A stretch of 64,000 bases of DNA. It comes from Cenarchaeum symbiont of Oopsacas minuta (GTDB taxonomy: Archaea; Thermoproteota; Nitrososphaeria; Nitrososphaerales; Nitrosopumilaceae). The notes under the pieces are model-generated. The model was not told the DNA's origin. It worked only from the letters and a program-made list of their open reading frames with translations, and searched no databases. Below, piece by piece: positions 26,807 through 36,175 of this stretch; positions within the stretch are counted from its first letter, which is position 1, and each line of letters starts with the position of its first letter. The stretch spans positions 838,750 to 902,749 of the forward strand of contig JAJIZT010000001.1 in the NCBI GenBank assembly GCA_029948415.1. Reading direction: 5' to 3'. The position numbers and the translations under genes were made by a program.

Positions 26807-27910
26807 TTATTTAAAAGCAGTATCGCTTTGATCTGCTTTTTCCTTTAGATATGGCATGATCTTACTTGCAAACGAGTCAATACTTCCAAAGATATTTTTA
26901 CCCCAAAATCGTATTACAAAATGATTTACTCCTGCTTTGATAAATCGTTCAAAGACGGGTATGATGTCATCTGGTGTTCCAACAGCCACCGAAGATCTTG
27001 CTATCGAATCGGGTATTTTTGTTGCCGCTTTTCGCATCTTTATAATCCAATCTTGATTTGACATAGAGTATTCTGTAAAATACTTTCTAAAGTCAAATCC
27101 TTCCATTTCTTTTAATCCGTGAACTCGTAATATTTCGGGTTTGAATAGACTTACCTTTATGGCTTCTTTCATCTTTGCCCAAGATGCTTCAGCATCATCT
27201 GAGAAATACACATCAACATCCAAGGCGTACCCATAATCTGAATCATCTCGATTGTTTTCTTTGCGTGATTTTTCTATGATCGATTTGTGATCTTTAAAGA
27301 GCTCTGGTGTGTATCCTATAGGTAACCATCCGTTGCCGTATTTACCACACATTGTAAGTGTGCGCTTTCCTCCAGCTGCCATGTATATGGGTGGATGAGG
27401 TTTTGTGATAGATTTTGCTTGCAAACAAGCTTTTTCTAATTTGTAATACTTTCCTTCATAATCTACTGTATTTTCTGGTGATGATTCAAAACATTTTTGG
27501 ATCACCTGTATCTGTTCTTCCCATTTACTGACTGGTTTTTCAAATGGAATGCAAAATTCTTTAAGATTTTGTGCTTCACCTGCACCTAGACCAAGAATTG
27601 CCCTCCCTCCTGAAATTCTATCAAGTGTTATCGTTGCCAATGCAATATTTGATGGATGACGTCGTATTGCATCAGTTACACACGTCCCAAGCTCTACATG
27701 TCGCGTTTGCGCAGCTATTGCTGGAAGCATTATCCATGGATCAAGTACAGTTGCTTTTGGCCATTGTGGAACGTTGGTGTGATCCATGTACCATATGGAA
27801 TCATAACCGACTCTGTCAGCTAGTATACATGATGTGAATATTTGTTCTTCAGAGTATCCAGCTCGTGCTATGTTTAGTCCATTTTGTATACCGAATTTTA
27901 ATTTACTCAT
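26807..27910 (-). CDS. LLM-class flavin/F420-dependent oxidoreductase
   Basis: 367 residues in a TIM-barrel bacterial-luciferase-like fold. Visible landmarks are FGIQNGLN at the first strand, DSIWYMDHTNVPQ, the TRHVELGTCVTDAIRRHP segment, the LDRISGGRAILGLGAGEA loop, and PPIYMAAGGKRTLTMCGKYGNGWLP with the cofactor phosphate region. It resembles methylene-tetrahydromethanopterin reductase (Mer)-like F420 enzymes, but substrate cannot be told from sequence. It stands alone between IS debris and the lamin-tail gene. Confidence 0.85.
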   Translation of the reverse strand: MSKLKFGIQNGLNIARAGYSEEQIFTSCILADRVGYDSIWYMDHTNVPQWPKATVLDPWIMLPAIAAQTRHVELGTCVTDAIRRHPSNIALATITLDRISGGRAILGLGAGEAQNLKEFCIPFEKPVSKWEEQIQVIQKCFESSPENTVDYEGKYYKLEKACLQAKSITKPHPPIYMAAGGKRTLTMCGKYGNGWLPIGYTPELFKDHKSIIEKSRKENNRDDSDYGYALDVDVYFSDDAEASWAKMKEAIKVSLFKPEILRVHGLKEMEGFDFRKYFTEYSMSNQDWIIKMRKAATKIPDSIARSSVAVGTPDDIIPVFERFIKAGVNHFVIRFWGKNIFGSIDSFASKIMPYLKEKADQSDTAFK

Positions 27911-28126
27911 ATCTGCAATTTCAATTTAAAATCCACATTAAATAAGTTTAGTTATGTTGATTTTATTTACAATCTCAATTCATGCCTAATGCATCTAAAG
28001 TATGGATTAGATATTTGTCATGACCTCATTAAATGTATATGGTTATTATAGATTAACTCTTGTAATTATAATTCAACTATGAATATTAATATGAAAAAAC
28101 TTTGAAATATTAATCTCTTTTTTGGA

Positions 28127-30967
28127 CTAACCTACATACGTAATTTTATAATGGATTTTAGTTGGTAGGTTGTCATCTTTTACATCTATGATCCACTCTG
28201 AATCGTTAAAAACTTGGCCTTGTGCAGCTGGGAGTATCGTAAATCGTTCAATATTGGCATCGGTACCGCTGTATCGTACCTTGTATGATGTACCGTCGAT
28301 CTCTATTGTTTTGTATGGACCATCTGTTGTAATGATTGTCATATCTTGTATGAGACAAGAGTTTTCTAAACCTATAACACACGTACCACTAGGACTGATC
28401 AAGGACATGTTTGCACTCTGACCTGTTCCATACGAGCCTGCTATCAATGTACCTTGTATGATACGTGGATGTGCTGTATGTCCATCAAGATCTATTGTAG
28501 TTATTGGCATGGTAAGATATGTTTCACGTATGTTTGCAAACTTTTCTGTATGGCGTATCTGCTCTACCATGGCCTCTTTTAATGTAAAGACGGCGGTAAC
28601 AAATTCATCTCCGTTGGATATGATCACCTCGTATGAACCCGTACCCCAATATTCTGCTATTAGAGGTATGTTTGATGTAAATCTATTTTGCTCGTCGATC
28701 TTTACATTTGCCATATATAATATCTGTTCTAGATCAGATGTTGAATATACTCGTATACTGATCGGTTTACTGCCAATTTTTTCTTTTGGTATAATGCCGT
28801 TTATTTCTGCATTGCCATTAGATACAAGGTCTCCGCCAATTGTAACTGTCATTGTAATAGGATCCTGTTGCTCCATCTTGCCGATCACCATAAACTCTAC
28901 TTCATCACTGCCTAGTTTGTTTGAAAATACTGCACGGTATGATCCTTGATCATCTTTGTCCAAGATTGCAGGAATTCTCCATGACCAGTCAAATGATGAT
29001 TCATCAGAATTGATTGTAAAATTCTCAACATCTCCATTAGGTTTGTGTAGTGAGATCGTAACTGGATTACCATGAGTCAGTCCTGGCGCATCTGCGGTCA
29101 CTAGAACTGATTCGTTTGCACCAAAATTATCTTTTTCAATGTGCAATACAAATGGTGCACCTTGTTGTATTGGATCTATTACTTGAAATGTTATACTTTT
29201 AGTGTACAACCCATCTGCATAATTTGCTGTTGCTTCATATGTACCAAAAGTAAAGAGCGAGCGGAATAAATTACCTTTGACAGTATAATTACCTATTTTA
29301 TCTGGTACTTTAGTTAATACATACTCGACGGTGGTGGTAACCTTGTCCTTTCCTGCTTTTGCTGCTGCTGTTGTGAGATTTTCCACACCAAGATCTGTCA
29401 TAGTTATTTTCACTTGCCCTTGCATAATTTGACCTTTTTCCACATTTACCTGTCCAGAAAATGTTATGGGATCTCCAACGTTGTATGTTTGACGATCTGA
29501 CATGATTGTTAGTGGTAATGCATCTTGTTCATACATGTCTGGATTTGAGTCTACGACAAATATTCTCTCTTCATCATAGTTTTTATTTGTAAATGTGACC
29601 TTGTATTCTCCAAACCTATCTGGGTCTTGATGTATTACATACTCGTATGAAAATTCTTTTGAATTTACGGTTCGTATTGAATCTGATTTTTTGTCAAGGA
29701 GTCCAGTAATGGATTCTGGTGTAGAACTGATCTGTTGTATAAGAATTTCTATAGTTGTATCAACCACGTCGTTTATTGATCCATTTATTCTAACTGTATC
29801 TCCTAATTCATACACATTTTTATCAAAGAATATATCAATTGGATTTTCTGAGATCTCTGCACTGATAACATCAAATGTTATATTTGCAACATGGTCTACA
29901 TATTCAAAAGTAGTACTATATTCTCCAGCAATAGTAATCAACGGCACAAGTCGAAACTCTGTTGTAAATGTACCATCGGTTTTTGGAAATAGCGTTCCTG
30001 ATCTATATAATTCTCCATTTGGATCCATGACCGAATATGACATTGATTCATACTGCATGTATGCATTTGTGCTACCAGAGAGCGTCACTGTCTGTCCAGG
30101 GTTGTACATGGGTGCATCAGAAGATATTTGGATAAACTTTGATTCAGTAACTGTTTCTACTTTAACATGATCACCAACAAGTGTAAATTTTGTAGAATCA
30201 TTCAACTGCCCATATGATGCATCTATCGTGTAAACACCAGCTCCATAGTCTACTCTAGGTTGTAGTGTTAGCATATGGCTGATGTTTAAATTTCTATCTG
30301 GATATAATGTGATCGTCCGTGTTTTTTCAGGACCTATTATTTCTAGAATAAATGGAGATGGAATCGACTGTTGTGTGGACTCTGTCAAAATTTCTGACAC
30401 TGTACCAAATATTCGTACAGAGTCTCCAAAATAATACATTTCTGAATCTGTACTAATCTCAATACTAGACGTATATGGTGAATCTAAAGAATTTAGCTCA
30501 CCCATAGTAGAAGGCCCAAACTGCCACTCATTATAACGCGGATCCTTGTATCCGTCAATTATTCTAGACCAAGTTTGTGAGTCATCGTATATATCATCAA
30601 TTAACGTGGTATGATCTATAATATCTCCATACGTGTCGCGGATCTGAACTAGAGAAGATTTATGTGAAAACCAATTCTCATCATACTCGTACACTAGAAA
30701 CATACCTGGATCTAACACCGTGTTTTCAGGTATCGTAAAAGTCACTTCACCTAGTACGAATGATGAGATCGTCCAACCTCCGATGTTGATGCTATCTCTA
30801 GTTGGATTGTACAGCTCTATCCAGTCGTTTTTGGACTGATCTCCTATCTCTACTTCATTTATTACAATATTGTCTGCCAAATCAAATCCTTGTGCGTTTG
30901 CATATCCTGCAGAACACGTCATAAGGATAATGCAACATACGAATGCACCAAAGAGAGTTTTATTCAT
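28127..30967 (-). CDS. Exported lamin-tail-domain surface protein with Ig-like repeats
   Basis: About 946 residues from the chosen ATG at 30967, which begins a good signal peptide (NKTLFGAFVCCIILMTCSAG, cleavage near YANAQG); the frame stays open to 31054, but the longer N-terminus would mask it. Residues about 30-140 form a lamin-tail domain (IVINEVEIG, WIELYNPTRDSINIGGWTIS). The rest consists of beta-sandwich units with recurring opening motifs such as YNPGQTVTLSGS, YELGDTVRINGS and YNVGDPITFSGQ. No C-terminal anchor is visible. Probably cell-surface, possibly adhesive; function unknown. Confidence 0.82.
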   Translation of the reverse strand: MNKTLFGAFVCCIILMTCSAGYANAQGFDLADNIVINEVEIGDQSKNDWIELYNPTRDSINIGGWTISSFVLGEVTFTIPENTVLDPGMFLVYEYDENWFSHKSSLVQIRDTYGDIIDHTTLIDDIYDDSQTWSRIIDGYKDPRYNEWQFGPSTMGELNSLDSPYTSSIEISTDSEMYYFGDSVRIFGTVSEILTESTQQSIPSPFILEIIGPEKTRTITLYPDRNLNISHMLTLQPRVDYGAGVYTIDASYGQLNDSTKFTLVGDHVKVETVTESKFIQISSDAPMYNPGQTVTLSGSTNAYMQYESMSYSVMDPNGELYRSGTLFPKTDGTFTTEFRLVPLITIAGEYSTTFEYVDHVANITFDVISAEISENPIDIFFDKNVYELGDTVRINGSINDVVDTTIEILIQQISSTPESITGLLDKKSDSIRTVNSKEFSYEYVIHQDPDRFGEYKVTFTNKNYDEERIFVVDSNPDMYEQDALPLTIMSDRQTYNVGDPITFSGQVNVEKGQIMQGQVKITMTDLGVENLTTAAAKAGKDKVTTTVEYVLTKVPDKIGNYTVKGNLFRSLFTFGTYEATANYADGLYTKSITFQVIDPIQQGAPFVLHIEKDNFGANESVLVTADAPGLTHGNPVTISLHKPNGDVENFTINSDESSFDWSWRIPAILDKDDQGSYRAVFSNKLGSDEVEFMVIGKMEQQDPITMTVTIGGDLVSNGNAEINGIIPKEKIGSKPISIRVYSTSDLEQILYMANVKIDEQNRFTSNIPLIAEYWGTGSYEVIISNGDEFVTAVFTLKEAMVEQIRHTEKFANIRETYLTMPITTIDLDGHTAHPRIIQGTLIAGSYGTGQSANMSLISPSGTCVIGLENSCLIQDMTIITTDGPYKTIEIDGTSYKVRYSGTDANIERFTILPAAQGQVFNDSEWIIDVKDDNLPTKIHYKITYVG

Positions 30968-31270
30968 ATTATACATACGAGCACTCTGCATTTTAAATGG
31001 GTATCGGATTAACGCTGTGCGCCATACATTCATGCCAATATGAATTATTGTCATTAATAAGATATTGTGCTTTATTGATTAAATAAACATTCTATTTTTT
31101 TTATGCCTAATTCATATAAAATACTAGTTTGTATACGTTATCTATGCCCATCTACTAGTACATGTGGTATACAATGAGTCCTAGTAAAGCTGATACAAGT
31201 TGAATTATTTTACAATATTGATTGTAAAACTATCCAATTTCTTAATCGTGAATTTATTAAACGTGGCATT

Positions 31271-31498
31271 TTATGGATCGCATATACATTCATCAGATTT
31301 TTGACCACATTGTATACATATGCTACCATTTGTAGCATTGAGTATCGCAGCTGAGCTTTTACTAGCGAATATCTTTATGGCAAAAAATATCCCCATGGTG
31401 ATTATAATTGCAAATACAGGTGGTAGATAAATCGCAGAACCTATTCCAACAAGCATAGATCCTACTAGTAACATAATGTCTTTTTTGTAAAATCTCAA
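31271..31498 (-). CDS. Small membrane protein with C-terminal Cys cluster
   Basis: 75 residues. A basic N-terminus (RFYKKD) precedes two hydrophobic segments (about 8-25 and 27-45), and the C-terminus has four Cys (CIQC and CIC in CIQCGQKSDECICDP) that could bind zinc. No family is recognised. It stands alone, with AT-rich spacers of about 220 nt either side in which I see no other gene. Confidence 0.55.
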   Translation of the reverse strand: MRFYKKDIMLLVGSMLVGIGSAIYLPPVFAIIITMGIFFAIKIFASKSSAAILNATNGSICIQCGQKSDECICDP

Positions 31499-31714
31499 GT
31501 TATCGCATATAATTTTTTTTGCATTAATAATCTTTCATATTTGATTCGCGTACATTGTTGTAATAGAACAAAAATATGCCTGTACAAGTTCAAAATAATT
31601 CGTAATTATGTGTCAAGCTCAGTGCCATTAGGTTAATTCACAATTCATTTACTCTAACTCATCATCATTGCTTGGTGTATTTTATAATTTGACTTGTGAT
31701 ATAATTCTTGAGAG

Positions 31715-31788
31715 TGGGGTTGGCAGGACTTGAACCTGCGACCCCTGGTACCCAAAACCAGAATCATACCATGCTAGACTACAACCCC
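31715..31788 (-). tRNA. tRNA-Pro (anticodon UGG)
   Basis: 74 nt that fold as a cloverleaf on the minus strand: acceptor GGGGTTG pairing with CAACCCC, anticodon stem CTGGT/ACCAG around loop TTTGGGT (anticodon TGG), T arm GCAGG TTCAAGT CCTGC and discriminator A. No intron and no encoded CCA. This explains much of the otherwise gene-free 31499-32025 stretch; the remainder is AT-rich with nothing I can support. Confidence 0.95.
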
Positions 31789-32025
31789 AGCAACACATGT
31801 TGTTAGCAACCACAATTAAAGGACTTTGTTTAATAATCCTAAATTTTTCTAGGATTAGGCATGAATGACGATCATATCTTGATTCATAATAATTACTGGT
31901 ATTTGCTATCTCATTTCAGAATTTTTTTTATTAATACACATTCAATAATATCATCTGTATCAATTACATGAATTTATCTTGATCATCTTTGGTCATAAAT
32001 TTACCTAAAAAAAATCTATCTTGAT

Positions 32026-32295
32026 ATGTTTATTTGTGGGTATATGTGCATGGATGCAATGCACGATGACGAGTCTGATACATTTGTATGGAAAACTCTT
32101 CCAGAAAAATTCGTTCAATTACTCTCAGAGATCGAGGTAAATGCCAAAGCAAACGAATTAGGTAATGGCGATTTTGAAACCGGCGATTACTATAGCCGAG
32201 TATTTATGCCAACACCTCGTATGGTTACAAACCGTGGAAGCCTTGAGATCTCTAGCAAAAATATAGACTCGGTTCAAATCATCCAAAAGGGATAG
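32026..32295 (+). CDS. Small acidic protein of unknown function
   Basis: 89 residues from the ATG at 32026, or 78 from the ATG at 32059, which begins the acidic core HDDESDTFVWKTLPEKFVQL. A TATA-like CATAAATTTA about 25 nt before 32026 favours the longer form as leaderless. No domain is recognised. The next gene follows after 6 nt, so the two are likely an operon. Confidence 0.55.
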   Translation: MFICGYMCMDAMHDDESDTFVWKTLPEKFVQLLSEIEVNAKANELGNGDFETGDYYSRVFMPTPRMVTNRGSLEISSKNIDSVQIIQKG

Positions 32296-32301
32296 AATGT
32301 A

Positions 32302-32676
32302 ATGCAAGATCCACGACCTATGGTATGGGGAGCAATGGACAGGTTTCAAGCTCATTTCATAGTAAAAACAAAAAATCATACAGATGCTGATTTGGCTGCA
32401 AAAACAATATTGGATACACAAGGACATTTTGGTGCAAAAAAACTAACTGGCATATCTTGGAACGGCGCTGGAGTATTGGCTGTCACACTAAACGCAGATA
32501 ATGATTTGACATCATTGCTCTTAAAGAGGACGTTGAAAGAAGCGCAGATATACATAGAACCAGGTGATGATTGCGTTCGCATACATGGTAAATGGTCAAA
32601 CGGGTTGGAGTTTGGTATCACAAAAGAGATGTTTGAAATCTATGATCGTATAGCTGGTCACATAAAGGCACTCTAA
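32302..32676 (+). CDS. Conserved-looking soluble protein of unknown function
   Basis: 124 residues, mixed alpha/beta, with DRFQAHFIVKTKNHTDADLA at the start and a GDDCVRIHGKWSNG turn. No recognised domain. It follows the preceding small gene by 6 nt and overlaps the convergent endA gene by 4 nt. Function not assigned. Confidence 0.6.
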   Translation: MQDPRPMVWGAMDRFQAHFIVKTKNHTDADLAAKTILDTQGHFGAKKLTGISWNGAGVLAVTLNADNDLTSLLLKRTLKEAQIYIEPGDDCVRIHGKWSNGLEFGITKEMFEIYDRIAGHIKAL

Positions 32677-33218
32677 GCTTTCCACCAATCTAGTGCAAGC
32701 ATTTCTACTATATATTTTCCACCTTTTGATTTTGGTATTGCAAGTATGAATTGTTTACGTACCGTAGTTGCAAGTCTTCCTGCTAAAACCACTGCTGTAG
32801 ACGTTATAACATCACTTGCAGAATAAACCTGTACCAAATATGGTGCATGATCTATACCTGGACCTCGCTCATATACTGCAAAATCACAACCAAATTTTAT
32901 TCCAGGATTTATGATATATCCTTTCGATCTAAAATATTCGTACACTGCATATTTTTTATCAAATTCATGATATTCATTTCTGCAAATTTTCAACATTTCT
33001 TCATAGTTTTGTTTTTTCTTTTCCTCGTATATTGATATGATCTTTTTACCCAAAAGGTAAAGACCTTCCATAAGATCAAGTACTAGCGGAGAGTCTATCT
33101 CACCAAATTTTGGTTTTGGAATTCCAACTGGTTTGCCATAGTATCCCATCGAGAAGAGTTTGTTTGTATCTGCCAAAGACCATATTATAATTCTGTTATC
33201 TACTAGTTCGCCTTTCAA
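32673..33218 (-). CDS. endA: tRNA-splicing endonuclease
   Basis: Cuts intron-containing pre-tRNA at the bulge-helix-bulge motif. 181 residues, the size of the single-domain homotetramer/homodimer-forming class. The C-terminal nuclease domain shows AVYEYFRSKGYIINPGIKFG followed by DFAVYERGPG, with the His in IDHAPYLV and the Lys in TTVRKQFILA in positions of the Tyr/His/Lys triad. It begins directly after the stop of the DUF47 gene, so the two are an operon. Confidence 0.9.
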   Translation of the reverse strand: MKGELVDNRIIIWSLADTNKLFSMGYYGKPVGIPKPKFGEIDSPLVLDLMEGLYLLGKKIISIYEEKKKQNYEEMLKICRNEYHEFDKKYAVYEYFRSKGYIINPGIKFGCDFAVYERGPGIDHAPYLVQVYSASDVITSTAVVLAGRLATTVRKQFILAIPKSKGGKYIVEMLALDWWKA

Positions 33219-33872
33219 TCAAAGGCTCAGCGCCAACATGATAAATGTGTCTGAAACCTTTTGACACTTGTCAGCCATCTCTTCTATGGCATCTATGACA
33301 TCCTTTACAAGTAAAATCTCTTTTGTATTTGTAATTTCTTCTAGAGCTTTTATCGTGGCGATCCTATATTTTGTGTCAATCTCGCGTTCTATATTCTGCG
33401 TCTCTTGAGCGAATTCTATCGCTTTTGTAACGTCAGTGTTGAGTATGCGAACAATCTCATTGAGTTTCTGAATCTCATCTACTACCAAATTTATCAAAAC
33501 TGTCACATTGTCATAAAATTCGGTATTTTTGAATGTCGTGATCTTTATGTTGGATATCTTGAAAGATATACCTGTAATGTATCCTGCAACCTCGTCCATG
33601 GTGTATGCTGTGTTTAATAGATTCTCACGGTTTAAAATAAGCCCTCCAACGTCTGCAACCTCGCGCGTTATCTTTCTACGAAGACTTTCTACTTCTTCCT
33701 CTATCTCAGATATGTGCTCTAGGCATACTTTGACGCCTTTTTTGTCTTTTTTACTGATGAGATCTGGTAGTTTTGCCAACTCACGTGCAGAATAGAGTAT
33801 ACGATTTATCTCATCCTGTAGCATTGCGATGGCTTTACGTTTTGCCTGATCCTCCAATTCGCCACTATACAT
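33219..33872 (-). CDS. PhoU-like DUF47 family protein
   Basis: 217 residues, all-helical, with two PhoU-like three-helix bundles. Features that fit DUF47 (TIGR00153-type) are the early ISEIEEEVESLRRKI helix and the late IEREIDTKYRIATIKALEEI and VKDVIDAIEEMADKCQKVSD helices, whose acidic residues would bind metal. DUF47 proteins often accompany Pit-type phosphate transporters, but none is present here; it is paired with endA instead. Role in phosphate regulation is by family only. Confidence 0.8.
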   Translation of the reverse strand: MYSGELEDQAKRKAIAMLQDEINRILYSARELAKLPDLISKKDKKGVKVCLEHISEIEEEVESLRRKITREVADVGGLILNRENLLNTAYTMDEVAGYITGISFKISNIKITTFKNTEFYDNVTVLINLVVDEIQKLNEIVRILNTDVTKAIEFAQETQNIEREIDTKYRIATIKALEEITNTKEILLVKDVIDAIEEMADKCQKVSDTFIMLALSL

Positions 33873-33927
33873 TCACATTTGAAATTTACAAAACGTCTTA
33901 AATATCATGCTTTTTTACAAAATTTTG

Positions 33928-35679
33928 TCAACTTTTTGACTTGTTTTGTGCTTTGTACAAAGATACCACTTCTTCCCATGTGGAAGCTGCCTCAGGTAAC
34001 TTGTCGGATCTTATTCTACCGGTAAACTTTGGAAATCTCAATGCAAGACCAGTATCTTTTTTGAAAACCCCAAAGGCTGTCTTGTGAATCGGACTGAGAG
34101 TGATCTCTGATGCCACCACCTCTATGACAAGTTCTGGAGGAAACCATACATCTGCAACCATATCGCTCTTAACTCTAGTGTCTTTTTTAGATGCTGCCGA
34201 ACCTGAGAGAATCTGATACAACTGATCAAGGTGTTCATCAGTAAAGCCTGTACCAACTTTGCATATGCTTGAAAAAGAATCATCGTTATCATCATAGGTT
34301 GCCAACAGTAAAGTTCCATATCTGCCTGTTCGTCTCCCTTTACCAAAATATGCCCCTATTACAACTAAATCGAGGCTGTCGCCGAGCTCATTGCGATACT
34401 CTCGCTTTAGCTTTAACCAATGGTTGCCACGAGCTCCTGCCATGTATGGGGAATTTGGCATTTTTAGCATGAGACCTTCAGCACCAGAATTTATACTATC
34501 TTCCATAAATTCCACAATATCATTTTCAAAATTTACGGTAATGGCCATAATACATTTTGCAAAATTTCCCTCTTTGACTGTTTTTTCTAGTATTGCTCTC
34601 CTCTGCACATATCCAGAGTCAAGATAACTGTGACCATTTACATATAATGCATCAAAAAAATTTACTGATATGGGATACTCTGCTACAGCTTTTTTAATTC
34701 CATGTTTTTTTCTACGATGCATCAATTCTTGAAATGGAAGAAAATTTCCGGTGGCAGGATTTATGGCTACAGCTTCTGCTTCAAGTATTGCATTGGAACA
34801 TTTTAGATTGGAACAAATATCTTCTTTAATGTCAGGATAAAACTTTGTCACATTTTCAAGACTTCTTGAAAATATTTGAACTTGTCCGTCTTTGGTATGT
34901 ATCTGAACACGTTCACCGTCTAGCTTGTATTCTGCTGCAAAACCATCGCCCATTTTTTCTACAGCTTCTGCTTCGGATTTTACACGATCTGCTAGCATTG
35001 GACGTATGGGTCTAAAAACAGAAATATTGAATTCACATAATGCCTTTACCCCTCCAGTACAGACAGTATTTGCAATCTCTCCTAAATCACTAGATACATT
35101 GTACGCATCTTCAATTATTTGACGGTTTTTTTTATTGCCTGTAAAAGCTAGTGCAAGTCCGTCCATTACGGTGTTTTCAGCTATGCCGAGCCTAAGAGTA
35201 CCAAGAAGTAATTTTATCATAAATCTTGCTTCTGTTGGATTTGCATCGTTTAGCAGACTTGATATGTATTTTATTTTTCTCTCCTGCGAGTTTGATCCTT
35301 GCAACTTTGCAATTTTGTAAAGTGTATCGTATACACGCTCTACGGTTATCACTTGTGCCACAAATGTGGTCTGCTTTCTACGACTTAGAATCTTTGATGC
35401 AGCTGCTCCTAGATCTCCATCATCTCTAAATACATCTTCTATCTCTGCAACTTGAATTCCAGAGGATTTTGAAACTGCACGTACGGCAAGCTTTTCTGCT
35501 ATCCCGATCTCAACTCCTTCGTAATCTGGACGTAGTTTACCTTGTATAAGATAAATAATCTTTGATATGAGATCTGGAGGCGTGTTATTGAACAATTCAA
35601 CTAGATGATCTGTGAGTTCTAATCTCTTTGTAGTATTTTCCATCTTTTCAAAAATTCCCGCCAAAATAGAAAAGTTCAT
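33928..35679 (-). CDS. lig: ATP-dependent DNA ligase
   Basis: Seals nicks during replication and repair. About 583 residues from the ATG at 35679, chosen because it gives the family N-terminus MNFSILAGIFEKMENTTKRL; the open frame extends to 35778 but that part looks unrelated. The adenylation motif is EYKLDGERVQIH with the catalytic Lys, followed by NAILEAEAVA, GAEGLMLKMP and WLKLKREY. The C-terminal OB domain carries ELVIEVVASEITLSP. This is the archaeal/eukaryotic-type LigI-like enzyme. Confidence 0.94.
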   Translation of the reverse strand: MNFSILAGIFEKMENTTKRLELTDHLVELFNNTPPDLISKIIYLIQGKLRPDYEGVEIGIAEKLAVRAVSKSSGIQVAEIEDVFRDDGDLGAAASKILSRRKQTTFVAQVITVERVYDTLYKIAKLQGSNSQERKIKYISSLLNDANPTEARFMIKLLLGTLRLGIAENTVMDGLALAFTGNKKNRQIIEDAYNVSSDLGEIANTVCTGGVKALCEFNISVFRPIRPMLADRVKSEAEAVEKMGDGFAAEYKLDGERVQIHTKDGQVQIFSRSLENVTKFYPDIKEDICSNLKCSNAILEAEAVAINPATGNFLPFQELMHRRKKHGIKKAVAEYPISVNFFDALYVNGHSYLDSGYVQRRAILEKTVKEGNFAKCIMAITVNFENDIVEFMEDSINSGAEGLMLKMPNSPYMAGARGNHWLKLKREYRNELGDSLDLVVIGAYFGKGRRTGRYGTLLLATYDDNDDSFSSICKVGTGFTDEHLDQLYQILSGSAASKKDTRVKSDMVADVWFPPELVIEVVASEITLSPIHKTAFGVFKKDTGLALRFPKFTGRIRSDKLPEAASTWEEVVSLYKAQNKSKS

Positions 35680-35719
35680 ACCGTTAATATGCAAACACTT
35701 GGTTAAAAAGATAGTAAAC

Positions 35720-36127
35720 TTAGATGTATTTGAATATAGTTTTCTTCTCCGTTGTACCTCCATCTGCCACCATTGCAAAATTATACAACGGATATGCTTT
35801 TTTGTATTGTTTCATATAACTCCATGCTACATCATGTGTTCTAAAATTGATACGCATGCCCTCTATTGATGATTCTTGACCATATACATCAAAGATCACT
35901 ATGAAATATTCCTTTGGTCTGTTGTGTGGCCTTGCTTTCAAAAACCATGCAAATGCAAATATGAATATTGACGCAAGTATTATGACTCCACCAATATCTT
36001 TGAAAAATCCATATAATGTTGTAGGTATTATGCGCCAAAAAAGTTCTGCTATAAATTGTGAAAATGTAATCACTGCTACGGCCATCACAATATACGTTTT
36101 AGCAGCAAAAACCCTGTACATGCCCAT
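35720..36127 (-). CDS. Two-helix membrane protein of unknown function
   Basis: 135 residues: two hydrophobic helices (about 10-30 and 43-63), then a soluble domain of about 70 residues with YFIVIFDVYGQESSIEGMRI and a basic C-terminus. No family is recognised. It lies 40 nt upstream of the ligase start on the same strand and 48 nt downstream of fbp, so it may share a transcript with them. Confidence 0.6.
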   Translation of the reverse strand: MGMYRVFAAKTYIVMAVAVITFSQFIAELFWRIIPTTLYGFFKDIGGVIILASIFIFAFAWFLKARPHNRPKEYFIVIFDVYGQESSIEGMRINFRTHDVAWSYMKQYKKAYPLYNFAMVADGGTTEKKTIFKYI

Positions 36128-36175
36128 GAATAATAGTTGTAATGCGGGGTTTTAATTCTTACTACTTTATTAGAT

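Noticed and set aside
31055-31270. Replication origin or ORB-like sites in AT-rich intergenic DNA
   Set aside because: There is no Cdc6/Orc1 gene nearby and no repeated origin-recognition motif visible.
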